Part shown: positions 32,905 to 42,834 of the stretch, piece by piece
Layout of the letters: each line of letters starts with the position of its first letter
Numbering within the stretch: position 1 is the first letter of the stretch
Assembly: GCA_021817945.1 (NCBI GenBank)
Contig: JAKAFL010000001.1
Location: 1 to 64,000, forward strand
DNA: 64,000 nt
From: a bacterium
Lineage (GTDB): Bacteria > Verrucomicrobiota > Verrucomicrobiia > Limisphaerales > UBA11358
Direction of reading: 5' to 3'
Notes under the pieces: generated by a model
Databases searched by the model: none
Told to the model about the DNA's origin: nothing
Seen by the model: the letters and a program-made list of their open reading frames with translations, nothing else
Position numbers and translations under genes: made by a program

Positions 32905-33651
32905 ATGAAAACCGTCACATTCAAAATCTGGCGCGGGGATGCCAACGGAGGCAAGACCGTGGATTACACCACCGAGATCACCGAGGGCTTGGTGGTGTTG
33001 GACGTGGTTCACAAGATTCAAGCCACCCAGGCCAATGACCTGGCCTGCCGATGGAATTGCAAGGCTGGCAAATGCGGTTCCTGTGCCGCTGAAATCAATG
33101 GAGTACCCCGGCTGATGTGTATGACGCGCATGGATACCCTGCCAGTGGACAAGCCGGTGACCGTTGAGCCCATGCGGTCCTTTCCAAACGTCCGGGATCT
33201 TGCCACGGATGTGTCTTGGAATTTCCGGGTGAAACAAAAAATCAAAAAATTCAAGCCTCGAGCGCCCGACGCACCTGATGGCACCTGGCGGATGCAGCAG
33301 GAGGATGTGGACCGGGTTCAGGAGCTTCGCAAGTGCATTGAATGTTTCCTTTGCCAGGACGTCTGCCACGTCCTCAGGGACCATCACAAGCATGAGGAAT
33401 TCATCGGGCCCCGTTTTCTGGCTTACACTGCGGCCCTGGAAATGCACCCGCTCGATACCGAAGACCGCCTGCCAGAACTGCGCCAGGCGCAGGGTATCGG
33501 TTTCTGCAACATCACAAAATGTTGCACTAAGGTCTGCCCGGAGCACATCGCCATCACCGATAATGCCATCATCCCGCTGAAAGAGCGCGTGGTGGACCGC
33601 TATTATGACCCACTGGGGTGGTTGTGGAAAAAAATCCGCCCCCAAGGGTGA
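32905..33651 (+). CDS. sdhB: Succinate dehydrogenase/fumarate reductase iron-sulfur subunit
   Basis: 'CNCKAGKCGSCAAEING', 'CIECFLCQDVCHV', 'CNITKCCTKVCPEHI'. Confidence 0.95.
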   Translation: MKTVTFKIWRGDANGGKTVDYTTEITEGLVVLDVVHKIQATQANDLACRWNCKAGKCGSCAAEINGVPRLMCMTRMDTLPVDKPVTVEPMRSFPNVRDLATDVSWNFRVKQKIKKFKPRAPDAPDGTWRMQQEDVDRVQELRKCIECFLCQDVCHVLRDHHKHEEFIGPRFLAYTAALEMHPLDTEDRLPELRQAQGIGFCNITKCCTKVCPEHIAITDNAIIPLKERVVDRYYDPLGWLWKKIRPQG

Positions 33652-33672
33652 ACTCCAAGGGCGGATTGCAGT
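33633..33672 (+). terminator. Probable terminator overlapping the 3' end of sdhB
   Basis: aatccgccc ... gggcggatt 9-bp inverted repeat, then a short T stretch (gtttt). Confidence 0.5.
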
Positions 33673-33868
33673 TTTATCAAATAAAAATGCAAAAGCAGCA
33701 TGGTCTCAAATCTGCCTGGTGGTGTATGTTGGATAACAAGCCGCCTGCCCGGAAAAATTGATCCAACATGCGGGCAGGGGTTTCGGGTGTGGTGTTCCGA
33801 TGAACGGGTTTGAAAACCTTGGCCATGAATCCCGGGCCGGGTGATGACTGACAAGAAAACATGCTGCC

Positions 33869-35278
33869 ATGAGTTTTATCCACGAAGATTTTCTGTTGAA
33901 AAGCAAGCCGGCGCGCCGGCTGTACCATGAATTTGCCGCCAACGAGCCGATTCTGGATTATCATTGCCATCTTTCCCCACGGGACATTGCGGAAAATCGG
34001 CAATTCAAGAACCTCCACGAAATCTGGCTAGAAGGCGACCATTACAAATGGCGCGCCATGAGAACCAACGGGGTTTCCGAGGAATACGTCACAGGTAAGG
34101 CCACGCCGCGGGAGAAATTCATGGCGTGGGCGCGCACGGTGCCTCAAACCCTGCGTAATCCCCTTTACCATTGGACACACCTGGAGCTCAAACGTTACTT
34201 CGGCATCCAGGAATTGCTCAATGAGGGAAATGCCGACCGCATCTGGCTGAAGACGGAGGAAAAACTGGCCGCACCGGCAATGAGCACTCAGGGAATTTTG
34301 AAGAAATTCAAGGTCAAGGTGGTCTGCACCACGGATGATCCGGTGGATGACTTGAAATACCACCGCAATTTTGCCGCAGTCGGTCATTCAACCCGAATGC
34401 TGCCCGCTTATCGCCCAGACAAGGCCCTTGCAGTTCATCAAGCGGATGGGTTCAAGCACTGGGTTGCAAGGCTGGCAGAGGCTGCCGACATGGAAATTTC
34501 CCAACTGGGCGACTTTCTCAAGGCTTTGGAAAAAAGGCATGATTTTTTTCATTCCCATGGATGCCGCCTTTCGGACCACGGCATGAACCACTGCTTTTCC
34601 GAGGATTGCACGGAAAAAATGGCGGTGGGCATTTTTGCCCGGGCTCTTCAGGGACGCGCCGCTTCGCCCGATGAACACTCGCGGTTTGCTTCATTCATGA
34701 TGCTTTTTTTCGGACGGTTGGATGCCAGTCGCGGTTGGACCAAGCAACTCCATCTCGGCGCCTTGAGAAGCGCCAACACGCGCTTGTTAAAAACCCTGGG
34801 CCCGGATACAGGATTCGATTCGATTGGGGATTTTCCACAGGCTGCCAGCCTGGCGCTTTATCTGGACCGTCTGGATTCAGAAAATGCGCTGCCTAAAACC
34901 ATTCTCTACAACCTGAATCCGGCCGACAATTATGTGTTCGCATCCATGATTGGAAATTTTCAGGATGGGTCAGTGGCTGGAAAAATTCAATTTGGGTCGG
35001 GATGGTGGTTTCTGGATCAAAAGGAGGGGATGGAATGGCAGATGAATGCCTTGTCCAATCTCGGCTTATTGTCCCGTTTTGTGGGCATGATCACCGACTC
35101 CCGTTCCTTCATGAGCTATTGCAGGCACGAGTATTTCAGGCGCACCCTCTGCAATTTGGTGGGGCGCGATATTAAAAATGGGGAAATACCCGATGATGAC
35201 GACCTGGTGGGCCCCATGATTCGCAATATCTGTTACACCAACGCCCGGGATATTCTGCAATTCCCTGGAGTGAAATAG
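33869..35278 (+). CDS. uxaC: Glucuronate isomerase
   Basis: 469 aa; 'DYHCHLSPRDIAENRQF', 'TTDDPVDDLKYH', 'MITDSRSFMSYCRHEYFRR'. Confidence 0.96.
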   Translation: MSFIHEDFLLKSKPARRLYHEFAANEPILDYHCHLSPRDIAENRQFKNLHEIWLEGDHYKWRAMRTNGVSEEYVTGKATPREKFMAWARTVPQTLRNPLYHWTHLELKRYFGIQELLNEGNADRIWLKTEEKLAAPAMSTQGILKKFKVKVVCTTDDPVDDLKYHRNFAAVGHSTRMLPAYRPDKALAVHQADGFKHWVARLAEAADMEISQLGDFLKALEKRHDFFHSHGCRLSDHGMNHCFSEDCTEKMAVGIFARALQGRAASPDEHSRFASFMMLFFGRLDASRGWTKQLHLGALRSANTRLLKTLGPDTGFDSIGDFPQAASLALYLDRLDSENALPKTILYNLNPADNYVFASMIGNFQDGSVAGKIQFGSGWWFLDQKEGMEWQMNALSNLGLLSRFVGMITDSRSFMSYCRHEYFRRTLCNLVGRDIKNGEIPDDDDLVGPMIRNICYTNARDILQFPGVK

Positions 35279-35335
35279 CGGGCAAGCCTGAGATTTGCCA
35301 GTGAACGAGGTGAAGGTTTCGCCCGTCAAACGATC

Positions 35336-36610
35336 TTAATTCAAGCGCACCACGCGATAAATCCTTGTGGGATTGGCCAGGGTGTCGGTCACGACCAAGC
35401 TGGCACGCGCAGCCGTGAGGGCCGGACCCAGGTTTTGCCAGGCTTCGGCAAAGCCGTTCCGAAATTGCGCCTGGTAACTTTTTCCGGCCACGGTTTTCCA
35501 GGAAAGTGTAATGACCGGGGAGGAGGAAGGGCTGCTGGCATTGATTTGGAACGGGACGATGACAGAGCGCACCAGTTCGTTATAGGTGTCTGAAACCAGC
35601 AGGGAGCCATCTCGGGCCAAAGCGAGTCCGAAAGGATTGTAAAACCGCCCCATGCCGTTGTTGCCATTCGCTGCGCCGACTTCACCAGAAGCGCCACTGA
35701 CGGTGGAAACGATGCCGTTGGTGTTGATTTCGCGGATGGTTTGGTTGAAGGAATCGGCCACAAACAGATCATCCCACTGGTCAAAAACCAGACCCGCCGG
35801 ACTGCGAAATCGGGCATTGGTCCTCTCGCCGTCAGAGGAGCCATCGCAGCCGGCTGATCCGGCAAAAGTGGTGACCACGGCATTGGAGGTGATCATTCGG
35901 AGGGTGTCGTTGTTGGCATCGCTCACAAATAAATTGCCTTGGGTATCGAAAGCCATTCCCAATGGGCCATTGAACTCGGCATTGGTGCCTGTGCCATCCT
36001 GGCTGCCCCAGATTTGCGGTTTGCCTGCGAAGGTGGAAACGATGCCGTTCGAAAGAAGCCTGATGCAATGGTTGCCACAATCGGCAATGAGCAGGGCGCC
36101 ATTGGGAGCCACGGCCAAGCCTTGGGGCGAGCTGAAGTGCGCCATTCCCGCTGGGCCATCGGCAAATCCTGGATAACCTGCAATGCCTGCAATGGTGGTA
36201 ACCATTCCACCTGGACTTATTTTGCGGATGGTGTTGTTGCCGGTGTCTGAAACGTACAAGTCACCGGAGGGATTTAAAGCCAGGCCGCTGGGGGCATTGA
36301 AAGCGGCGTTGGTGCCGGCCCCATCCGCCGTTCCACTGTTTCCCATGCGTCCGGCAAATACCATCACGAGTCCGTTGGTGGTGATTTCACGAATGACATG
36401 GTTTTGGGAATCTGCAATAAACAAGTCACCTTGGGGGTCGGTGACGATGGCTGCCGGGTCGTCAAAGGTTGCCTGGTCGGTGGGTCCATTGGTTTGGCCG
36501 GCAACAAGAAGCTGGCCAGCCAAAGTGGTCACAGAATCCTGGGCATGCAATCGCAGGGCCAGGTATAATGGCAGACCCAAGGAAAGGAATTTCAGAATCC
36601 TGGATTTCAT
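35336..36610 (-). CDS. Secreted NHL-repeat beta-propeller protein
   Basis: Signal peptide; repeats such as 'GTNAAFNAPSGLALNPSGDLYVSDTGNNTIRKIS'; start overlaps the upstream decaheme cytochrome stop. Confidence 0.88.
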   Translation of the reverse strand: MKSRILKFLSLGLPLYLALRLHAQDSVTTLAGQLLVAGQTNGPTDQATFDDPAAIVTDPQGDLFIADSQNHVIREITTNGLVMVFAGRMGNSGTADGAGTNAAFNAPSGLALNPSGDLYVSDTGNNTIRKISPGGMVTTIAGIAGYPGFADGPAGMAHFSSPQGLAVAPNGALLIADCGNHCIRLLSNGIVSTFAGKPQIWGSQDGTGTNAEFNGPLGMAFDTQGNLFVSDANNDTLRMITSNAVVTTFAGSAGCDGSSDGERTNARFRSPAGLVFDQWDDLFVADSFNQTIREINTNGIVSTVSGASGEVGAANGNNGMGRFYNPFGLALARDGSLLVSDTYNELVRSVIVPFQINASSPSSSPVITLSWKTVAGKSYQAQFRNGFAEAWQNLGPALTAARASLVVTDTLANPTRIYRVVRLN

Positions 36611-39600
36611 TCTCCGCGCCGCATCAGGCGTTCTTCAGTCGGTTGGGCGGACAGCGTTTCAACCTGGTCCACGGCCTGATAGGCGGTTGTGGGTTTTAAT
36701 TCCCTTCCGGAAGCAGTCAGAAGCCTGCCTTCATGCATGTGGACATTTTCGACCGTATAAAGGGCATTGTTTCTTTCGTAAAATGCTTTCATTTCGTCGA
36801 GGTGGAAAGGACGGGAGCCGCGACGGCCAAACACCACGGTTTGATTTCCGCTCTCATCAACCACCCGGTCGCGATCCAAACCGCGTCCCACCGCGACAGC
36901 CGGGGCCCGGGTTGGATACGTGGCAATCAGAATCGGACAAGGCACCGGACTGAAGCCCATGGCTCCCGGAACCGTGTCCGGCGATATCAATTGAAGAACG
37001 CGAAGACCATTTTTACCATCTGCTATGAGGGCAAATTCAGATGCGCTGACCGACCCAACCTGCACGGCGCGGGTGTCATTCAACAATCCTCCTGCATTGA
37101 AGAGAGACTTAAGGCGGGGTTTTTCAGGGTTGGTGATGTCAATCAAGGCAAGCCCATCCGCGCCATCCGCCACATAGGCATAGGTTCGCGCCAGATAGAA
37201 TCGCTGTGCATGCCGCAGTGGGATAAACGCCCCCGGGACAGGACGTGGCTTGGCAGGTTCCGTGATGTCCAGCACCTTGAAACCTTGATCATCCGTGATA
37301 AAAGCATAGCGGAACTGGACGCCTACAGCCTTGGGGTTGTTCAGGCCATGTGTCAGTTCGCCGGCCAGAATGGGGGGTGCCAGGGCATCGTTGCGCAATC
37401 CCACCACAAAAAGACCGTTGGTACCCACCACATAGAGATTGGTTCCAGCCATGCAGGAATCCATGGCGCCGCCAAGTTTGCCTTCAGGATTGAAGCGAAT
37501 GATTTTTTCGCGGTCAAAAAAATTATTGTCCGGGTTGCCATCCAGCAGCGTGCCCACCGAGACCATCACCAACCCCTGCTCAAGATCGGTGACAAAAACC
37601 CAGGCATAAATCGGGCTGACGGGTTGCTCTTCGTTGGAAGGATTTCTCAGGCGCAGCGGATCAATGGCCAAGGTGCTTGGGAGGGTCACACTGGTGGCGA
37701 AGGGTGTTCGCACGCGGGTGCGTTGCCCCAGAGGGGAAACCGGCGCGGTGACTATTTTTTCAGAGAATCCCTTGTTGTTGAGGTTGGCAATATCGAAGAC
37801 TTCAAATCCATCCGAACCGTTGGCGGTATAGAGATACTCGCCCCGCTGGACGAGATCCAGAATGTCATGTGCATCCTTGTGTTCCGATTCCTGGAGCACG
37901 CCATGATGTGTCTTGACGTGTTGGAGATAGTTGTCCGGGTAGGCCAGCTTTTGAAGGTGACTGCCAATGACGGACTGGGGCTCGTCTGCTTCGGTCCAAA
38001 CCACGGCATCCAGGCCGCCTGAACCTTCGCCCACAAAGGCATGCCGTCCAAAAAAGTTCACGGTTCCCGTGCCAAAACCGAGCAAGGAAGCCATCCAGGC
38101 ATTATTGTCATTGGCGGAGGAAAGGTGACAATCCTCGCAATTTTTGGTGGTTCCGACGCCGCTGGTGGTGTGAGGAAAATGAGGGTTATAAGCCTGGCCG
38201 CTGTAACCCTCGGCGCTGATGGTCTGCTGCTGGGCATAAACCCATTCGCGGTTGGCATTCTGGGAGCTGACCAGCACGGCGGATGATGACCGAAGGACGG
38301 CAAGGCGGTGGTGTTTATAGTCAGCGTCTATTCCCAATTGAAACACATCATCACGCACCACTTGGGGATTGTAGGAGGTGAAATTACGGTCGGTTACGCC
38401 TTCGAATTTATTGAGGGCCACGCGCTGGTTGGCGCGCATGGGCAGGTGGCATCCAAAGCAGGATGTGGCCCAGGAGGTGTGGCAAATCTGGCAGGAAACA
38501 TTGTCATTGTCATGGGCCAGGCAGCGCTGGCACCGGGCGGCAGAAGGCACGGCGCCCCAGGTTTTTCCGTCCCGCCAAAGAGTTTTGGCATAGGCGGACT
38601 CGGGATCATAATGCGGGGAAGCCGGATTGATGGTGTCCATGGTCTGGGGAACTTCCCAAGTTAAATCAGGAGACATGGAGGAGCGTTGATACAGGCGGTT
38701 GTCCTGCCAGAAGAAGCGCGGTCCCCATGGTGTGTTGTCTGCCTGCAAATCCACGGGCGCTATTTTATCCCCTTTCCAGATGCCGCCATTGCCGCTGGTT
38801 ACCAAAGTCGGGCGCTTTTCGATCGTGCCATGGCAGTCAATGCATTCGATGGTTGTGGCAGCGCGGGGTTCTCCATACAACATGCCGTTCCCATGCACAT
38901 CCACGTCAAAATGACAATCCACACACTGCATTCCATGCGCAAGGTGCTCATCCTTCAAATGAACAGCCAGGACGAATTTATGAGGGTCGTCCGGCTGAAT
39001 GATCCTGTCTTCCCTATCTCGAAGGTTACCCTGGCGATCGTGCTTGAAGACAGCGCGAAAAATCCAGCCGTGACCGTGATAATCGGCAAACTGTGTGTTC
39101 TTCAGCTTGGGATTAAGCTCCGAAACCTTCTCCAAAAAATCCAAATTTCCCCACAAACCACGTGCTGCCGCCGCCTCCGGATTATCCTGGATTGATCGAG
39201 TAAGATACCCCGGTGTGACATTGCGTTGTTGCTTGGGATATAAGAATTCCCCATCGGTTTCCTCATCCCACCAGGTAAAACCCAGGTAGGGGTTCACGAA
39301 TAAATTGCCCTGGTGCATGTGGCAACTCATGCATTGGCTCGAGGGGATGGAGCGTGTGAACTGATGCCTGATCGGATGACCGCGCTCGTCTTTTCTTATG
39401 GTTTTATCCGCGGTAAAGCTGAGCCCCTGGTTGCCATACTTTGCATACCATCCGGAGTCCGTGGGGGAACGGTCGTTGGCATAGACAACATGGCAAGCGG
39501 TGCAACCGCTGTTGCGGTAATCCCCGGGATGATTATTGGATCCCATGAAATCCAGAAGCGGGTCGTGGAGCCGGGTTTTTTGAAGGTTCAGATAAACAGG

Positions 39601-40449
39601 GTCAATGCGGTTTAAGGTTCCCAGGCCGCGTTCACTCAAACGCCGCGCTGGCTTGCCATCCTCTTCAAATGGATTTGGAATGCCAAGCTGGAGAGGCGCT
39701 TCACCTCCCCGCTCAAAGATGCGAAGGATGTTGCTCGGTGGGGCTGTTTCAAATCGGGGCAGGGGTTCTATGAAGGGCAAAACCGCCCATTGCTTCGTCA
39801 TTTGGGGTGTCACCGGCACGGGGCTTTCCAAGCGTAACGGCACGCCGTTTGCCCCGTAAGCCTGGCCAAAACGGTAATTCTTGGCGTCGCTCGCGCCGTT
39901 ATTGTACAGGGCCGCACCCCAAAGCATGGCTCCATGCCGCATCATGCTGTGGCTCACCTGCCTTACGATCTCGCCATGGCACAGGCCGCAGGCCTTTTCC
40001 GCCACGCGCAAATCCCCCGGGTTTACAAATTGAATAAACTCCGGCGATTCATGGTTTAGCAACACACTGGAATCATTGGGGTTGGCGGCGCTCAGCCAGA
40101 AGGCGGGATAGCGGGGAGCGACGTGAGCCTGGGTCTGCGTAAGGCCGGGAGTTGGATTGCCTCCATGGCAATCCACGCAGCCCAATACCACATTGGGCGA
40201 GGCATGCATGGATTCCACCCCGGAATGACATTCCAGACAGCCTCGGGATTTGCGATCTGCCTCGGCTTGGGATTGGTCAATCCGGTTTGGTGCAGGAAAG
40301 TTGGGCCAGGGGATTTGCGAAGATGATTTGGGAACGGAAATGGCGGGGCCCGATCCATCCTGTTGTGCCATGAGGGCGGCCATTCCACCCAGCCAAAGTG
40401 TAATCAGCAGAAATGCTTGCCAGCGTGCCAGTGTCATGGATGTTTTCAT
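36607..40449 (-). CDS. Large exported decaheme c-type cytochrome with C-terminal LVIVD-like repeats
   Basis: 1280 aa; ten CxxCH (CLECH, CVDCH, CGLCH, CTACH, CMSCH, CVDCH, CIDCH, CQICH, CFGCH, CEDCH) plus degenerate CQRCLAH; C-terminal repeats like 'YAYVADGADGLALIDITNPEKPRL'. Confidence 0.9.
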   Translation of the reverse strand: MKTSMTLARWQAFLLITLWLGGMAALMAQQDGSGPAISVPKSSSQIPWPNFPAPNRIDQSQAEADRKSRGCLECHSGVESMHASPNVVLGCVDCHGGNPTPGLTQTQAHVAPRYPAFWLSAANPNDSSVLLNHESPEFIQFVNPGDLRVAEKACGLCHGEIVRQVSHSMMRHGAMLWGAALYNNGASDAKNYRFGQAYGANGVPLRLESPVPVTPQMTKQWAVLPFIEPLPRFETAPPSNILRIFERGGEAPLQLGIPNPFEEDGKPARRLSERGLGTLNRIDPVYLNLQKTRLHDPLLDFMGSNNHPGDYRNSGCTACHVVYANDRSPTDSGWYAKYGNQGLSFTADKTIRKDERGHPIRHQFTRSIPSSQCMSCHMHQGNLFVNPYLGFTWWDEETDGEFLYPKQQRNVTPGYLTRSIQDNPEAAAARGLWGNLDFLEKVSELNPKLKNTQFADYHGHGWIFRAVFKHDRQGNLRDREDRIIQPDDPHKFVLAVHLKDEHLAHGMQCVDCHFDVDVHGNGMLYGEPRAATTIECIDCHGTIEKRPTLVTSGNGGIWKGDKIAPVDLQADNTPWGPRFFWQDNRLYQRSSMSPDLTWEVPQTMDTINPASPHYDPESAYAKTLWRDGKTWGAVPSAARCQRCLAHDNDNVSCQICHTSWATSCFGCHLPMRANQRVALNKFEGVTDRNFTSYNPQVVRDDVFQLGIDADYKHHRLAVLRSSSAVLVSSQNANREWVYAQQQTISAEGYSGQAYNPHFPHTTSGVGTTKNCEDCHLSSANDNNAWMASLLGFGTGTVNFFGRHAFVGEGSGGLDAVVWTEADEPQSVIGSHLQKLAYPDNYLQHVKTHHGVLQESEHKDAHDILDLVQRGEYLYTANGSDGFEVFDIANLNNKGFSEKIVTAPVSPLGQRTRVRTPFATSVTLPSTLAIDPLRLRNPSNEEQPVSPIYAWVFVTDLEQGLVMVSVGTLLDGNPDNNFFDREKIIRFNPEGKLGGAMDSCMAGTNLYVVGTNGLFVVGLRNDALAPPILAGELTHGLNNPKAVGVQFRYAFITDDQGFKVLDITEPAKPRPVPGAFIPLRHAQRFYLARTYAYVADGADGLALIDITNPEKPRLKSLFNAGGLLNDTRAVQVGSVSASEFALIADGKNGLRVLQLISPDTVPGAMGFSPVPCPILIATYPTRAPAVAVGRGLDRDRVVDESGNQTVVFGRRGSRPFHLDEMKAFYERNNALYTVENVHMHEGRLLTASGRELKPTTAYQAVDQVETLSAQPTEERLMRRGE

Positions 40450-40451
40450 GG

Positions 40452-42788
40452 CTAATATGTGCAGGTCAATGCTATCAACGCGCTGTAAGGCAGGGCATCC
40501 GCATTGCCCACGGGGCTATTACCGTCGAATCCGGGCACAGGGTTGGGGTTGGTGCGGTAAATATCCCGATAACCGCTGCCTGGAATCAGCGCGCCAAATC
40601 CGGTGGAAAGAATGACATTATCCGTCAAAAAGGGCCTGTATTGAAATCCAATGCTCAAGTCCCAACCCACTTCATTGCCAATGTTGGAGGTAAAAAGAGC
40701 CTGTTTAAGCGGATCCGTTTGCGCAAACATGATGTAATTGGCATTCAAGAAAGTTCGCAGTTTGGGGGTCAGGTCAAATTCCGCGCCCAAACCGTAAATA
40801 AAAACGCCAGGATTGACAAAGTTGGCCTGGCCTTCGGTTTTGCTGCTGCGCATGTCTGGCAGGAGACTGTTCTCGTTTTTGAGGTTCACCAATGTGCCAC
40901 CCAGGTTAAACCCCTGCCGCGACCAAAAACTAAAGGGACCCCCTATGAAATTTGGATTGTCCACGATGGAATCAAAACCTGAAGCCGTGCCGCCAGATGC
41001 ATTGCCATCGCCTGAAGCATAAAAAAAGGAGGCCTTGTAGCGCGCCCAGTCATGGTCATAGGCTATTTCCAACGATGCCATTTGCGCATTCACATAGACC
41101 GGATGCCCGGCGAGACCGTTGAATTCATCCCGTCCTAGAACCTGGTAAAATTGGTCCGAAAGATTGAACCTGCCGATATGGCCGTCCCCACCCCACCCAA
41201 GGTAGTAGGCCTGCAGGTTATGGGGAACCACAGTGCCAAGGGGTTCAGGACGGACTAGAAACCCATTGTCGTCGTAATGCAGTCCGCCGTTGTCAAAGTT
41301 GCCCAGAAAACTCCATTCACTGGTATAACCTTGCCAGATGAAGTCCTGGCGGTAAAGATTCGCCACCACCACGCGCTGGTTTCGCTCGTTGAAAGTGTTT
41401 AGCCCGGAATCGGTGTCCTTCTCCCGAAGGTCAAAGACGGCCAGATTGAACTGGTAGAGGTTGTTGTCGTAATTGCCAAACAAACGAATGCCGGTATTAA
41501 TGTCGTTGAAAACAAATCCACGAAAATCGGCGTTAAAGGGCTGGTTCCCGATCCGCACAGAGACAAAATCATAATTGTCAGACAGGTCAGCCAGATGAAA
41601 CTCCAGGTAGGCCTGCTGGAGTGAGAAGTAGGTCATGGTTCTTTCGGTGCTGGCACTGTTGCGATAACTGCCCGCTGGGCCAACCTGGCCATTGAGCAGG
41701 GAGCCCACATCCCCAGGATTGCGAACGAAGCCGTTGGATGGCGGCGCAGTATTGTTTCCAAATCCAAGCACGCCGCGCGGATCGGGCGATACCACCCCGG
41801 TCTCCTGGGCTTGCAGGTAGTTTACATTGAATACTGGTTCCACATTAATGGCCCAATCCACCGGGCGGAAGGATGTGTCCCCCTGAAAAAAATTGAAATC
41901 CAAGGCCAGGTAGTTCTCCGTGCTCAGGACATTGCCTTGCCCATAAAATTCATATTCGCCCGGCACAACGCCGCTGACCTGGCTTGGGGTGGGAATCCTC
42001 TTGAATTCGGTGTCGCTTTCAGCCGAGGCGGTTAAATCCAGGAAGACATCCTGTCCCAGGATGGGCAAATCGCCCTTGAGATAACTTTGGCGGTACGGCT
42101 GCCACAACGCAGGCTCCGGCGCGTCAAAGGGATCCTCAATGCTTCCGCTGGTGTAGCGGTTCCAAGGCTCGAAACCAATTCGCCAGCGGTCAGGCACGGG
42201 CGTGGAATCAGCCGGGTTGTCAGCCGGTGTTTTTGAATAATCTGGATTAAAGAATTGCTGGTCAATTTTGAGTTCGCGACGGACGTTTTGACGGGGCAGG
42301 GTCAGGTTCGGGGGTAAAGGTTCGGACCCGTAGGCGGGCGGGGGTGGATTGGTGTTGGGAACCAGTTCCACGGTGCGGAGGTTGCGCCTGGGCAGCTTAA
42401 GGTCATTTGGAATGGCTGGCGGGATGAATTGTGCCGGGGCGACCGGATCGTGAAACCATGGTACCAAGGTGGCTGCCGCTGGGTTACTGGCGCAAAACGC
42501 GCCCGGATCAGGATTGAAGCCGGGTATGGGCGGTGTGTTGGAGGAGATCACGATACGCAGAATCCATGCGGGCTGGGTGACGGCAGGCGCAGGCAACTGA
42601 ACTGGATTGGGATCCGGATTGAAATTCCGGGGCGAGGCGGGCGGTGTATTGGTGCTGACGGCTTGGTGCGGTTTCAAGGAATCCTCCCCCCGCAGCGACA
42701 TGGCGTTGCCAGCCACCATTCCAGCCACAAACAGCCGGGGTAGAAAATGAAGGGCCAATTCTGATTTAGGCAGCCGCATTTGATACAT
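40452..42788 (-). CDS. Candidate outer-membrane beta-barrel (porin-like) protein with proline-rich N-terminal region
   Basis: 778 aa from ATG 42788 (MYQMRLPKS); signal-like N-terminus; alternating amphipathic strands rich in Y/F/W/N; C-terminal aromatic residue (...ALTCTY). The longer 970-aa ORF start would overlap the divergent gene. Confidence 0.7.
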   Translation of the reverse strand: MYQMRLPKSELALHFLPRLFVAGMVAGNAMSLRGEDSLKPHQAVSTNTPPASPRNFNPDPNPVQLPAPAVTQPAWILRIVISSNTPPIPGFNPDPGAFCASNPAAATLVPWFHDPVAPAQFIPPAIPNDLKLPRRNLRTVELVPNTNPPPPAYGSEPLPPNLTLPRQNVRRELKIDQQFFNPDYSKTPADNPADSTPVPDRWRIGFEPWNRYTSGSIEDPFDAPEPALWQPYRQSYLKGDLPILGQDVFLDLTASAESDTEFKRIPTPSQVSGVVPGEYEFYGQGNVLSTENYLALDFNFFQGDTSFRPVDWAINVEPVFNVNYLQAQETGVVSPDPRGVLGFGNNTAPPSNGFVRNPGDVGSLLNGQVGPAGSYRNSASTERTMTYFSLQQAYLEFHLADLSDNYDFVSVRIGNQPFNADFRGFVFNDINTGIRLFGNYDNNLYQFNLAVFDLREKDTDSGLNTFNERNQRVVVANLYRQDFIWQGYTSEWSFLGNFDNGGLHYDDNGFLVRPEPLGTVVPHNLQAYYLGWGGDGHIGRFNLSDQFYQVLGRDEFNGLAGHPVYVNAQMASLEIAYDHDWARYKASFFYASGDGNASGGTASGFDSIVDNPNFIGGPFSFWSRQGFNLGGTLVNLKNENSLLPDMRSSKTEGQANFVNPGVFIYGLGAEFDLTPKLRTFLNANYIMFAQTDPLKQALFTSNIGNEVGWDLSIGFQYRPFLTDNVILSTGFGALIPGSGYRDIYRTNPNPVPGFDGNSPVGNADALPYSALIALTCTY

Positions 42789-42834
42789 GAGAAAATGTTT
42801 ATTTTCAGAAAGCAAGTGATTATCCTGAATCATT

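Noticed and set aside
36733-38022. 429-aa plus-strand ORF opposite the decaheme cytochrome
   Set aside because: Opposite a gene with clear CxxCH/LVIVD-type motifs; no protein-like features.
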